NCBI GenBank assembly: GCA_905198745.1
Contig: CAJKDU010000035.1
Coordinates: 1 to 24,935, forward strand
Source: an uncultured Prevotella sp.
GTDB lineage: Bacteria > Bacteroidota > Bacteroidia > Bacteroidales > Bacteroidaceae
Direction of reading: 5' to 3'
DNA: 24,935 nt
Shown: in pieces, positions 14,819-22,607 of the stretch
Position numbering within the stretch: the stretch's first letter is position 1
How the letters are laid out: every line of letters begins with the position of its first letter
Notes under the pieces: model-generated
What the model was told of the DNA's origin: nothing
Seen by the model: only the letters and a program-made list of their open reading frames with translations
The model's database searches: none
Program-made: the position numbers and the translations under genes

Positions 14819-15596
14819 AGCATTGGTCCTGGGTCTCGTTCAGGGATTCACCGAATACCTTCCGGTGAGCAGTAGCGGCCATCTCACCATCGGATCCGCA
14901 CTCTTTGGCATCAATGGCGCCGACAATCTCACATTCACCATTATGGTGCATGTGGCAACAGTGCTGAGTACCCTCGTCATTCTTTGGCGAGAGATAGACT
15001 GGATTCTCAAGGGACTGTTCAAGTTCCAGATGAATGACGAAACGAAATATGCTCTCAACATATTGGTGTCTATGATTCCCGTAGGAATTGTGGGCGTGTT
15101 CTTCAAGGATAAGGTGGAAGCCGTTTTCGGTTCAGGATTGCTCATCGTGGGCATCATGCTCCTGGTTACAGCTCTTCTGCTCACCTTCTCCTACTATGCC
15201 AAGCCACGTCAGCGAGAGAACATCAGCCTGTGGCATGCCTTCCTCATCGGCGTAGGCCAGGCTCTGGCCGTGCTGCCGGGACTTTCGCGCTCGGGCACTA
15301 CAATAGCTACGGGTCTGCTCTTGGGCAACAAAAAGGAAAAGATGGCGCAGTTCTCGTTCCTTATGGTCATTCCGCCCATATTGGGCGAGGCATTGCTCGA
15401 CCTGCTGAAAGGACTCAAGGGAGAAGAAGCCTTGGGCGGCATAGACACGTGGCCCATGGTTGTGGGCTTCGTGGCTGCATTCGTTTCCGGGTGCATAGCC
15501 TGCAAGTGGATGATCAACGTGGTGAAGCGTGGCAAGCTGATTTACTTTGGAATCTACTGTGCCATAGCCGGTGTGCTCACCATCATTTTCTCATAA
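14805..15596 (+). CDS. Undecaprenyl-diphosphatase UppP (BacA)
   Basis: A 263-aa polytopic membrane enzyme recycling the lipid carrier C55-PP to C55-P for wall and polysaccharide synthesis. The active-site segments are QGFTEYLPVSSSGH (Glu17 region) and LPGLSRSGTTIATG (about 162-175). The ATG at 14805 is chosen over an in-frame ATG at 14760 because it gives the family start MNTLEALVLG. It also has a GGAGG site 9 bases upstream, unusual for this window. Confidence 0.96.
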   Translation: MNTLEALVLGLVQGFTEYLPVSSSGHLTIGSALFGINGADNLTFTIMVHVATVLSTLVILWREIDWILKGLFKFQMNDETKYALNILVSMIPVGIVGVFFKDKVEAVFGSGLLIVGIMLLVTALLLTFSYYAKPRQRENISLWHAFLIGVGQALAVLPGLSRSGTTIATGLLLGNKKEKMAQFSFLMVIPPILGEALLDLLKGLKGEEALGGIDTWPMVVGFVAAFVSGCIACKWMINVVKRGKLIYFGIYCAIAGVLTIIFS

Positions 15597-15613
15597 ATCC
15601 GTAGTCTCTGTAT

Positions 15614-16369
15614 ATGATGGACTTCTATGCGGGAGAAATCATCCCCATCGACAAACCTTACAAGATATCCAGCTTTGGTGCCTTGGCCCATATACGCTAT
15701 CTGCTCTCGCAGAAGTTGGGCGTGAAACGCGTGAAGACTGGACATGCTGGTACGCTGGACCCGCTTGCAACGGGTGTCCTTATCCTTGTCACGGGCAAGG
15801 CCACCAAGCGCATTGAAGAACTGCAGGCACACACCAAAGAGTATGAAGCCACCGTTCAGCTGGGGGCCACAACGGCCAGTTACGACTTGGAACACCCGGT
15901 CAACGAAACCTTCCCTACAGAGCACATCACCCGTGAGCTCATTGAACGCACTTTGCCACAGTTTATAGGCGAGATAGAACAGGTTCCACCATCCTACTCC
16001 GCTTGCAAACTCAATGGCGAGCGCGCCTACAATTTGCGCCGTCAGGGACAGGATGTGAAACTCAAGCCCAAAATTCTGCGCATAGACGAGATAGAACTCA
16101 AAAGGTTTGACCCTGAATCCATGCAGATGGACATCAGGGTGGTATGTGGCAAGGGTACTTATATTCGTGCATTGGCACGCGACCTGGGCCGGGCACTCGG
16201 CACGGGCGCACATCTCACATCGTTGCGCCGTACAAGGGTGGGAGAGTATACCATCGAACGGTGCGTGAGCTACGAGCATTTTCAAGAGTGGCTTGATGCC
16301 CAGGATATTGCCCCACTGCCGGATTATGCGGTGCGGGTGGAAAACAATGAACAAGAAACAACGAAATAG
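15614..16369 (+). CDS. tRNA pseudouridine(55) synthase TruB
   Basis: A 251-aa enzyme making pseudouridine 55 in the T loop of tRNAs. The catalytic Asp49 is in KTGHAGTLDPLATG; KEYEATVQLGATTASYD, PPSYSACKLNGERAYNLRRQG and CGKGTYIRALARDLG are all diagnostic. It starts MMDFYAG, and the second Met is an alternative start. It lies 17 bases after uppP and 2 bases before queA. Confidence 0.96.
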   Translation: MMDFYAGEIIPIDKPYKISSFGALAHIRYLLSQKLGVKRVKTGHAGTLDPLATGVLILVTGKATKRIEELQAHTKEYEATVQLGATTASYDLEHPVNETFPTEHITRELIERTLPQFIGEIEQVPPSYSACKLNGERAYNLRRQGQDVKLKPKILRIDEIELKRFDPESMQMDIRVVCGKGTYIRALARDLGRALGTGAHLTSLRRTRVGEYTIERCVSYEHFQEWLDAQDIAPLPDYAVRVENNEQETTK

Positions 16370-16371
16370 AT

Positions 16372-17559
16372 ATGAAACTGTCTCAATTCAACTTTAATTT
16401 GCCTGAAGACCAGGTGGCCCTCTATCCATCTTATCATCGCGACGAATGTCGTTTGATGGTCATCCATAAGAAATCCCAGACCATCGACCTGTATCGTAAG
16501 GATGAGAAAGGTGAGCCTTTGAAGGACGAACAGGGTAATCCTGTGCCCCTTGATTTCAGAAACGTACTTGACTATTTCGACGAAGGCGACACCTTCATAT
16601 TCAATGACACCAAGGTGTTCCCGGCCCGTCTCTACGGTACCAAGGAAAAGACGGATGCTAAGATTGAAGTGTTCCTGCTCCGCGAACTCAACCAGGAGAT
16701 GCGCCTTTGGGATGTGCTCGTAGAGCCTGCCCGCAAGATACGTATCGGCAACAAGCTCTTCTTCGACGAAAGCGGGACGATGGTGGCCGAGGTCATTGAC
16801 AACACGACCAGCCGCGGACGCACCTTGCGATTCCTTTACGATTGCGACCATGAAGAATTCAAGCGTGACCTTTATGCCTTGGGAGAGGCTCCATTGCCAC
16901 GCTATATCATAGACCATCAGAGTCCGGAACTCGATGCCGACGGCAAGCCTGTCATGAAAGAAGGCAAGCCCGTGATGCATCGCGACCGGCCGGCCCGTCC
17001 GGAAGACTTGGAAGACTTCCAGTGCATCTTCGCCAAGAACGAGGGCGCCGTTACGGCTCCTGTCACAGGACTGCACTTCAGCCGTGAACTCTTGAAGCGC
17101 ATGGAAATCAAGGGCGTGAACTTCGCCTTCATCACACTGCACTGCGGATTAGGTAACTTCAGCCAGATTGAAGTAGAGGACTTGACAAAGCACAAGATGG
17201 ACTCGGAACAGATGTTTGTCAATGCGGAAGCTTGCAAGGTAGTGAACGAGTCTAAGCGTACCGGACACAAGGTCTGCGCCGTTGGCACCAGCGTGGTCAA
17301 GGCCACAGAAACTGCGGTGGGCACAGACGGTATGCTCAAGGAGTATGAGGGATGGACCAATAAGTTCATTTTCCCGCCGTATGACTTTGGCATGTCCGAT
17401 TGCATGATAGGCAACTTCTATCATCCCATGTCTACCTTGATAATGAACGAGGCAGCCTTTGGCGGCTACGAACTGATTATGGAGGCCTATCGCCTTGCCG
17501 TGGAAAACGGCTTCAAGTTCGGATGTTATGGTGATGCCATGCTTATCCTTGACGATTAA
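16372..17559 (+). CDS. S-adenosylmethionine:tRNA ribosyltransferase-isomerase QueA
   Basis: A 395-aa enzyme transferring the ribosyl part of SAM to preQ1 in tRNA to form epoxyqueuosine. Diagnostic segments are NDTKVFPARLYG, GEAPLPRYI, GAVTAPVTGLHFS, ITLHCGLGNF and KFIFPPYDFGMSDCMIGNFYHP. It is longer than the E. coli enzyme (about 356 aa). The extra length comes from a polar insertion near residues 40-58 (KDEKGEPLKDEQGNPVP) and one near 182-215 (ELDADGKPVMKEGKPVMHRD). The stop overlaps folK (TAATG). Confidence 0.96.
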   Translation: MKLSQFNFNLPEDQVALYPSYHRDECRLMVIHKKSQTIDLYRKDEKGEPLKDEQGNPVPLDFRNVLDYFDEGDTFIFNDTKVFPARLYGTKEKTDAKIEVFLLRELNQEMRLWDVLVEPARKIRIGNKLFFDESGTMVAEVIDNTTSRGRTLRFLYDCDHEEFKRDLYALGEAPLPRYIIDHQSPELDADGKPVMKEGKPVMHRDRPARPEDLEDFQCIFAKNEGAVTAPVTGLHFSRELLKRMEIKGVNFAFITLHCGLGNFSQIEVEDLTKHKMDSEQMFVNAEACKVVNESKRTGHKVCAVGTSVVKATETAVGTDGMLKEYEGWTNKFIFPPYDFGMSDCMIGNFYHPMSTLIMNEAAFGGYELIMEAYRLAVENGFKFGCYGDAMLILDD

Positions 17560-17972
17560 TGGCAAAGCATGTCGTTTATCTCGCCCTTGGATCCAATCTG
17601 GGCGACAGACATGGTAACCTCCGCCATGCCGTGGACGAAATAGAGAAGCTGATTGGCACAGTACTGCGCCAATCAGCTTTTTACGAAACAGAACCATGGG
17701 GCTTTGTTTCCGACAATGTCTTCACCAATGCGGCTGTGTGTGTGGAAACGACGCTCACTCCTCGCCAACTTCTTGAGACTACCCAGAGTATAGAGCGATG
17801 CATGGGGCGTAAGGTGAAATCGACTGACGGACACTACCATGACCGCATCATAGACATCGACATCCTTTTGTATGATGATGTGCATATGGATGAACCAGAC
17901 CTCAAAATTCCACATCCGCTGATGCATGAACGTCCCTTTGTGATGGAGCCGTTGCGGGAAATCATGCCGTAG
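17559..17972 (+). CDS. 6-hydroxymethyl-7,8-dihydropterin pyrophosphokinase FolK
   Basis: A 137-aa folate-pathway enzyme that pyrophosphorylates 6-hydroxymethyl-dihydropterin using ATP. It has the signature LALGSNLGDR near the N-terminus, SAFYETEPWGF, then DRIIDIDILLYDD with the metal-binding Asp pair, and IPHPLMHERPFVMEPL. The start overlaps the queA stop by one base. Last gene of the ftsX operon. Confidence 0.96.
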   Translation: MAKHVVYLALGSNLGDRHGNLRHAVDEIEKLIGTVLRQSAFYETEPWGFVSDNVFTNAAVCVETTLTPRQLLETTQSIERCMGRKVKSTDGHYHDRIIDIDILLYDDVHMDEPDLKIPHPLMHERPFVMEPLREIMP

Positions 17973-17998
17973 GGAAACGGAGAGGATGTGTTTACATT

Positions 17999-18038
17999 GC
18001 CAGGACTGCACTATATTGCTCTTTGTTGCATGTCCTGG
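17999..18038 (+). terminator. Hairpin after folK
   Basis: CCAGGAC/GTCCTGG (7 bp) plus TGCA/TGCA separated by a one-base bulge, with a 16-base loop. No T tract follows, so it is only a weak terminator candidate. Confidence 0.35.
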
Positions 18039-18068
18039 GCAGAATGAAAACAATAATACAAACAACAG

Positions 18069-18887
18069 ATGGGAATAGAAAAAGGACTTTTCAACCGTAC
18101 TCGCCTTCTTGTGGGCGATGATATGATGGAACTGATAAGCCGGCAACGTGTCATCATTTTCGGTGTTGGTGGTGTGGGAAGCTGGTGTGCCGAGAGTCTT
18201 GTGCGCTCGGGCATAGGTCATCTCACCATTGTCGACTCTGACCGGGTGTGCATGACCAATGTGAACAGACAACTTCAAGCCACCTCCAAGACTGTAGGTA
18301 AGGTTAAGGTGGATGTGCTGAGAGAAAGATTGCTCGAAATCAACCCTACTTGCGATGTGGTGGCGCTCCAGAAAATATACAGTGAGGACACTGCCCCGGA
18401 ATTCAATCTCGATGATTATGACTACGTGATTGACTGCATTGACTCGCTCAAGGACAAGGTCCTTCTTATCCAGCGAGCCACCAGTAGCCGTGCCACTTTC
18501 TTCTCGTCTATGGGTGCTGCCCTCAAGATGGATCCCACGAAAATACAGGTGGCTGAGTTCTGGAAAGTGCGTGGCTGCCCGCTTGGCGCTGCTCTGCGCA
18601 AGCGTTTCAAGCGAATGAAAGTCCGTCCGGCACACAAGTTCCAGTGCGTCTACAGCGAGGAAGTACTCGAGAACCGGGGCGAAAACCACACCTGTGGCAC
18701 TTCTGCCTGCATGTGTCCTAAAGCCGAGGTCAGTCCTGGCGATCCCTCACTGGTGAACCACGAGTGGTGTAGTTCCAAGGCACAAATCAATGGCACCATG
18801 GCCCATATCACGGCTATCTTCGGTTTTACCATTGCCGGACTGGTCATGAACCATCTTTATCACTCTGCTGGACAGAACGGAAAGTAA
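18069..18887 (+). CDS. tRNA threonylcarbamoyladenosine dehydratase TcdA (CsdL/YgdL)
   Basis: A 272-aa ThiF/E1-like ATP-dependent enzyme that converts t6A37 to its cyclic form in ANN-reading tRNAs. The nucleotide-binding segment VIIFGVGGVGSWCAESLVRSGIG is at about 29-51, followed by the metal and adenylation region DSDRVCMTNVNRQ and DYVIDCIDSLKDK. It ends with a predicted membrane-associated helix, FGFTIAGLVMNHLY. It probably has its own promoter, because folK ends 96 bases upstream with a hairpin between, but I found no clear box. Confidence 0.93.
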   Translation: MGIEKGLFNRTRLLVGDDMMELISRQRVIIFGVGGVGSWCAESLVRSGIGHLTIVDSDRVCMTNVNRQLQATSKTVGKVKVDVLRERLLEINPTCDVVALQKIYSEDTAPEFNLDDYDYVIDCIDSLKDKVLLIQRATSSRATFFSSMGAALKMDPTKIQVAEFWKVRGCPLGAALRKRFKRMKVRPAHKFQCVYSEEVLENRGENHTCGTSACMCPKAEVSPGDPSLVNHEWCSSKAQINGTMAHITAIFGFTIAGLVMNHLYHSAGQNGK

Positions 18888-18937
18888 GCGTTCCTGTCGT
18901 CGAGTTTGCGACTTTATGGATGTGCTGAAAACAGAAA

Positions 18938-18982
18938 GGGGATGACTCTGCACACACACTTATGGTGAGCAGGGTCATCCCC
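18938..18982. terminator. Bidirectional terminator between tcdA and rsgA
   Basis: The 13-bp stem GGGGATGACTCTG/CAGGGTCATCCCC (one mismatch) lies between convergent genes. On the minus strand it is followed by TTTCTGTTTTC, on the plus strand by TTGTCTTT. Confidence 0.75.
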
Positions 18983-19005
18983 TTGTCTTTATGGTTGTCC
19001 CATTA

Positions 19006-19938
19006 TCAGAACGCCTCGCGGTATTTGCTTTCGTCCTTGTCTTCGAGCATGCTCAGGTACGACTGGTATCGGCTGGCAGCTATGTAGTGCTCTTCAACGG
19101 CCTTGAGCACGGCACATCCAGGTTCGTGCGTATGGGTGCAATTGCTGAAGCGGCAGTCTTGTGCAAAGTGGAATATGTCGCGGAAGTAGCTGGTGAGTTC
19201 GCCAGGTTCCATGTCGAATGTACCAAAGCCCTTGATGCCAGGAGAGTCAATAGCCCATCCTCCGTCAGGAAGACGAAGCATTTCACTGAAAGTGGTAGTG
19301 TGCATGCCTGTGTTGTGGGCGTCGCTGATTTCCGCTGTGCGGAGTTCTACACCAGGAATGAGGCGGTTGAGCAATGTTGACTTTCCCACACCGCTATTGC
19401 CACTGAACAGTGTGGTCTTTCCTTTAAGCAATGCTCGCAGTTCATCAATGCCATCGCCTGTGGCGGCGGAGACTTCGCGGCATGTATATCCAATGCTTTC
19501 GTATAACTCGATGACCATCTGTTGATAGTGACGCTCCTCAGGGCTGAGGATGTCGCACTTGTTGAACACGAGCGTCACGGGTATGCGGTAAGCCTCTGCT
19601 GAGGCAAGGAATCTGTCGATGAAGGTTGTGCTGGTCTGTGGCCGGTTGACGGTGACCACCAGACAAGCCATGTCTATATTGGCGGCTATGATATGACTCT
19701 GCTTGGAGAGGTTGGGCGACTTGCGGATGATGTAGTTTCGCCGTTCTTCAATAGCCGTAATAAAGGCAGTGCCTTCCTGGTTGGGCACAATCTCCACCCG
19801 GTCGCCCACAGCCACCGGGTTGGTGCTGCGGATGCCCTTGAGGCGGAAGTTTCCTTTTATTTTGCTGTCCACCTGCTGTCCCTCGTCGGTGAGTACGGTG
19901 TACCAGCTACCGGTGTTCTTGATGACTATTCCCTTCAC
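19006..19938 (-). CDS. Ribosome small-subunit-dependent GTPase RsgA
   Basis: A 310-aa circularly permuted GTPase acting late in 30S maturation. An N-terminal OB fold (about 1-65) is followed by G4 NKCD, G1 GNSGVGKSTLLN and G3 DSPGI in the permuted order. The C-terminal zinc site is CRFSNCTHTHEPGC, matching C-x4-C-x-H-x5-C. It lies 18 bases after frr and in the same direction; the two ribosome-cycle genes form one unit. Confidence 0.96.
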   Translation of the reverse strand: MKGIVIKNTGSWYTVLTDEGQQVDSKIKGNFRLKGIRSTNPVAVGDRVEIVPNQEGTAFITAIEERRNYIIRKSPNLSKQSHIIAANIDMACLVVTVNRPQTSTTFIDRFLASAEAYRIPVTLVFNKCDILSPEERHYQQMVIELYESIGYTCREVSAATGDGIDELRALLKGKTTLFSGNSGVGKSTLLNRLIPGVELRTAEISDAHNTGMHTTTFSEMLRLPDGGWAIDSPGIKGFGTFDMEPGELTSYFRDIFHFAQDCRFSNCTHTHEPGCAVLKAVEEHYIAASRYQSYLSMLEDKDESKYREAF

Positions 19939-19956
19939 TCGGACGTTCTCCTTATT

Positions 19957-20517
19957 TTATACAGTCATGATTTCCTTGTTCTTGGCTTCGAGCAAGTCGT
20001 CAATCTTCTTGATGTACTTGTCGTGCAACTTCTGGAGCTTTTCTTCGGCATCCTTCTCGTTGTCTTCCGAGAGTCCGTCCTTGATGGCCTTCTTGAACTT
20101 GTCTTTCATGTCGGCGCGCACGTTGCGCACTTCTATCTTCGACTTCTCTCCAATCTTGTTGCATTGCTTGGCCAGTTCGCGGCGACGTTCTTCCGTAGGC
20201 TGCGGTATGGCAAGGCGGATAATTTCGCCGTTGTTTTCTGGCGTAATGCCCACATCAGAGTCCATGATGGCTTTCTCGATATCCTTGATGGCCTTCTTGT
20301 CCCAGGGGCGGATGGCGATGGTGCGTGCGTCGGGCACAGACACGTTGGCCACCTGGTTGAGGGGCACCATGGAGCCGTAGGAATTCACTCTCACGCCATC
20401 GAGGATGGCGGCGTTGGCACGTCCGGCACGCACACGTGCCAGCTGTTCCTCGAGATAGAGAGCTGCCATTTCCATGCGCTCTTCACTCTCTTGCAATGCT
20501 TCTTTGATGTCAATCAT
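19957..20517 (-). CDS. Ribosome recycling factor
   Basis: A 186-aa protein that, with EF-G, splits post-termination ribosomes. The start MIDIKEALQESEERME, the coiled-coil arm with VRAGRANAAILDGVRV and YGSMVPLNQVANVSVPDART, and IRLAIPQPTEERRRELAK are all diagnostic. The frame is open to 20577, but the start at 20517 is preferred: it gives the family N-terminus, and the consensus promoter lies at 20547-20578. Confidence 0.97.
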   Translation of the reverse strand: MIDIKEALQESEERMEMAALYLEEQLARVRAGRANAAILDGVRVNSYGSMVPLNQVANVSVPDARTIAIRPWDKKAIKDIEKAIMDSDVGITPENNGEIIRLAIPQPTEERRRELAKQCNKIGEKSKIEVRNVRADMKDKFKKAIKDGLSEDNEKDAEEKLQKLHDKYIKKIDDLLEAKNKEIMTV

Positions 20518-20546
20518 ATTATTGTTTTTTGTGTTTCGTATGTTTG

Positions 20547-20578
20547 CAAATGTAGGAATTAAATCCCACATACGCAAA
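20547..20578 (-). promoter_or_regulatory. Consensus Bacteroidetes promoter of frr-rsgA
   Basis: On the minus strand TTTG (20578-20575), 20 bases, then TACATTTG (20554-20547). The start site should lie about 25 bases before the ATG at 20517. The -33 box lies only 16 bases after the rsmA stop. Confidence 0.8.
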
Positions 20579-20593
20579 ACTATTGGCTCGTTT

Positions 20594-21406
20594 TTAAGCT
20601 TTTTCTGTTTCGATGCGGTGGAGTTCGCTGTCCACGAGATTGGTCAGGTCCACAAATTCTGCCACGGAGAGCTGTTCAGGACGGCGGGTCATCACCTCGT
20701 TGGTGAAGAACTCCGGCGCCACGGGCAGTCCGGCAAATACCTGGCGGAGACTCACGCGGAGCATCTTGCGTCGCTGGTTGAACACGGTCTTCACCACACG
20801 CTTGAAGAGCCGCTCGTCGCATCCCAGGTCGGTCACTTGGTTGCGCGTCATGCGGATGACGGCACTCTTTACCTTGGGCGGTGGGTTGAACACGTTCTCG
20901 TCGACAGTGAAGAGATATTCCACGTCGTACCACGCCTGGATGAGTACGCTAAGTATGCCGTAGGCCTTGTTGCCTGGCGCCGATGCCATGCGTAGTGCCA
21001 CCTCGCGTTGTATCATGCCTGTGCAGCAGGGAATGAGTTCCTTGTTGTCGAGCATCTTGAAAAATATCTGTGATGAGATGTCGTAGGGATAGTTGCCTGT
21101 GAGCACAAACTGGCGCCCTCCGAACACCTTGGTGAGGTCCATGCGGAGGAAATCTTCGCCGAGTATGTTCTCTCTCAATCGGGGAAAGTGCTCGTTGAGA
21201 TATTCCACCGACTCTGTGTCGATCTCCACCACCTTGAAGTCGCGTTCCTTAGGCACGATGTATTGTGTGAGCACGCCCATGCCTGGACCCACCTCGAGCA
21301 CGGGAATGTCTGGACAGGCATCCACGGTGTCGGCTATGCGGCGGGCTATGCCGAGGTCGGTCAGAAAGTGCTGGCCGAGGTTCTTCTTGGGTCTAACTTG
21401 TTTCAT
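20594..21406 (-). CDS. 16S rRNA dimethyladenosine transferase RsmA (KsgA)
   Basis: A 270-aa SAM-dependent enzyme that dimethylates A1518 and A1519 of 16S rRNA. It has KKNLGQHFL near the N-terminus, the SAM motif EVGPGMGVLTQYI and the catalytic NYPYDISSQ (NLPY type). The C-terminal FNPPPKVKSAVIRM, FNQRRKMLR region follows. The start at 21406 (MKQVRPKKNLG) is chosen over upstream in-frame ATGs because the promoter box is at 21427-21434. Confidence 0.95.
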   Translation of the reverse strand: MKQVRPKKNLGQHFLTDLGIARRIADTVDACPDIPVLEVGPGMGVLTQYIVPKERDFKVVEIDTESVEYLNEHFPRLRENILGEDFLRMDLTKVFGGRQFVLTGNYPYDISSQIFFKMLDNKELIPCCTGMIQREVALRMASAPGNKAYGILSVLIQAWYDVEYLFTVDENVFNPPPKVKSAVIRMTRNQVTDLGCDERLFKRVVKTVFNQRRKMLRVSLRQVFAGLPVAPEFFTNEVMTRRPEQLSVAEFVDLTNLVDSELHRIETEKA

Positions 21407-21426
21407 GTATCTTGTTGTTATGGTTG

Positions 21427-21458
21427 CAAATTTACTAAAATAATGCATATTATGCAAC
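21427..21458 (-). promoter_or_regulatory. Promoter of rsmA
   Basis: On the minus strand GTTG (21458-21455, 3 of 4 to TTTG), 20 bases, then TAAATTTG (21434-21427), 20 bases before the ATG. Confidence 0.65.
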
Positions 21459-21561
21459 CGCAAGTGAAGGAAAGTGCTTTTTTCTTCTGTCCTTCCTTCT
21501 CCCACCACGGCATTTCTGTTGTGCAAGGCTGCGTCACGGAATAAAAATAAATTGGAATTAT

Positions 21562-21592
21562 TTTGTTCTTCTGCCGATTTGCACTACCTTTG
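21562..21592 (+). promoter_or_regulatory. Consensus promoter overlapping the leader of the flippase-like gene
   Basis: TTTG (21562-21565), 19 bases, then TACCTTTG (21585-21592), a full consensus match. The ATG at 21600 follows only 7 bases after the box, so the predicted transcript begins within a few bases of the start codon. Confidence 0.75.
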
Positions 21593-21599
21593 CGCTGAA

Positions 21600-22607
21600 A
21601 TGGAATTGAGAACTAAGGCTAACACTATCATCAAGATTGCGCTACCCCTGTTGCTGGGCGGTGCCATACTCTATTGGATGTACAGGGATTTCGACTTCAG
21701 CCGGATCAGCGACGTGATGCTCCATCGGATGAACTGGACTTGGATGCTCTTGTCGTTTCCTTTCGGCATACTGGCGCAGGCTCTGCGCGGATGGCGGTGG
21801 CGGCAAACACTCGAGCCGTTGGGCGAAAGGCCTCGCTCGGCTGTGAGTGTCTATGCCATTTTCGTGTCTTATGCAACCAGCCTTGTGGTGCCCCGCATAG
21901 GCGAGTTCGCGCGGTGTGGAGTGCTCAAGCGTTATGACGGCGTCTCTTTCCCCAAGTCGCTGGGCACTGTGGTTACGGAACGTGCCATCGACTCACTCTT
22001 GGTGCTCGTCGTGACCTTTGCCACGCTGCTGTGGCAACTTCGCGTGTTCACCACCTTTTTCACCCGCACAGGCACTACGCTCGATTCCGTGCTGGGCCGT
22101 TTCTCGCCGGCAGGTTGGGCGGTCACCGGTTTATGTGCCGTAGCCGCCGTCGTGCTGCTCCACTTGTTGCTGCGCCGACTTGCTTTCTATAATAAGGTGA
22201 AAGCTACTATTGGTGGTGTGTGGCAAGGGGTGGTGTCGCTGCGTGGCGTGAAGAATGTGCCGCTTTTTATCCTCTTCACGCTCGGCATCTGGGTGTGCTA
22301 TTTCCTTCACTATTACCTCACCTTTTTCTGCTTTGGCTTCACTTCCGGCCTGGGCATCAGCTGTGCCATGGTCACCTTTGTGGTGGGCAGTATGGCTGTG
22401 GTCGTGCCTACTCCCAATGGGGCAGGCCCCTGGCATTTTGCGGTGAAGACTATGCTCATTCTCTATGGCGTGGCCGAGAGTGATGCCCTCTTCTTTGTGC
22501 TGATAGTCCATACGGTGCAGACCATGCTTGTCGTGTTGCTCGGCATGTGGGGATGGGGTGCTCTCAACTTTTTGCAAAGGAAACATTCAACAACTTTAAA
22601 ACAATAA
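21600..22607 (+). CDS. Flippase-like membrane protein (lysylphosphatidylglycerol synthase TM / UPF0104 family)
   Basis: A 335-aa polytopic inner-membrane protein with about 8 hydrophobic segments. Family features are the N-terminal KIALPLLLGGAILYWMYRDFD, ALRGWRWRQTLEPLG, the conserved YATSLVVPRIGEFARCGVLKRYDGVSF with VVTERAIDSLLVL, and VPTPNGAGPWHFAVKTML. The family includes AglD-like and MprF-N-like putative lipid flippases; the substrate here is unknown and no aminoacyl-transferase domain is attached. The ATG at 21600 is preferred to an in-frame ATG at 21474, which lies upstream of the promoter. The stop overlaps pepD. Confidence 0.85.
   Translation: MELRTKANTIIKIALPLLLGGAILYWMYRDFDFSRISDVMLHRMNWTWMLLSFPFGILAQALRGWRWRQTLEPLGERPRSAVSVYAIFVSYATSLVVPRIGEFARCGVLKRYDGVSFPKSLGTVVTERAIDSLLVLVVTFATLLWQLRVFTTFFTRTGTTLDSVLGRFSPAGWAVTGLCAVAAVVLLHLLLRRLAFYNKVKATIGGVWQGVVSLRGVKNVPLFILFTLGIWVCYFLHYYLTFFCFGFTSGLGISCAMVTFVVGSMAVVVPTPNGAGPWHFAVKTMLILYGVAESDALFFVLIVHTVQTMLVVLLGMWGWGALNFLQRKHSTTLKQ

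Noticed and set aside
17673..18689. Long open frame (338 codons) on the minus strand
   Set aside because: It runs antisense through folK and tcdA, both clear genes, and its translation shows no domain features.
19693..20562. 289-codon plus-strand frame
   Set aside because: Antisense to rsgA and frr; its hydrophobic composition is what the reverse complement of charged coiled-coil codons gives.
21407..21526. N-terminal extension of rsmA
   Set aside because: The extra 40 codons have no family counterpart and would include the rsmA promoter boxes.
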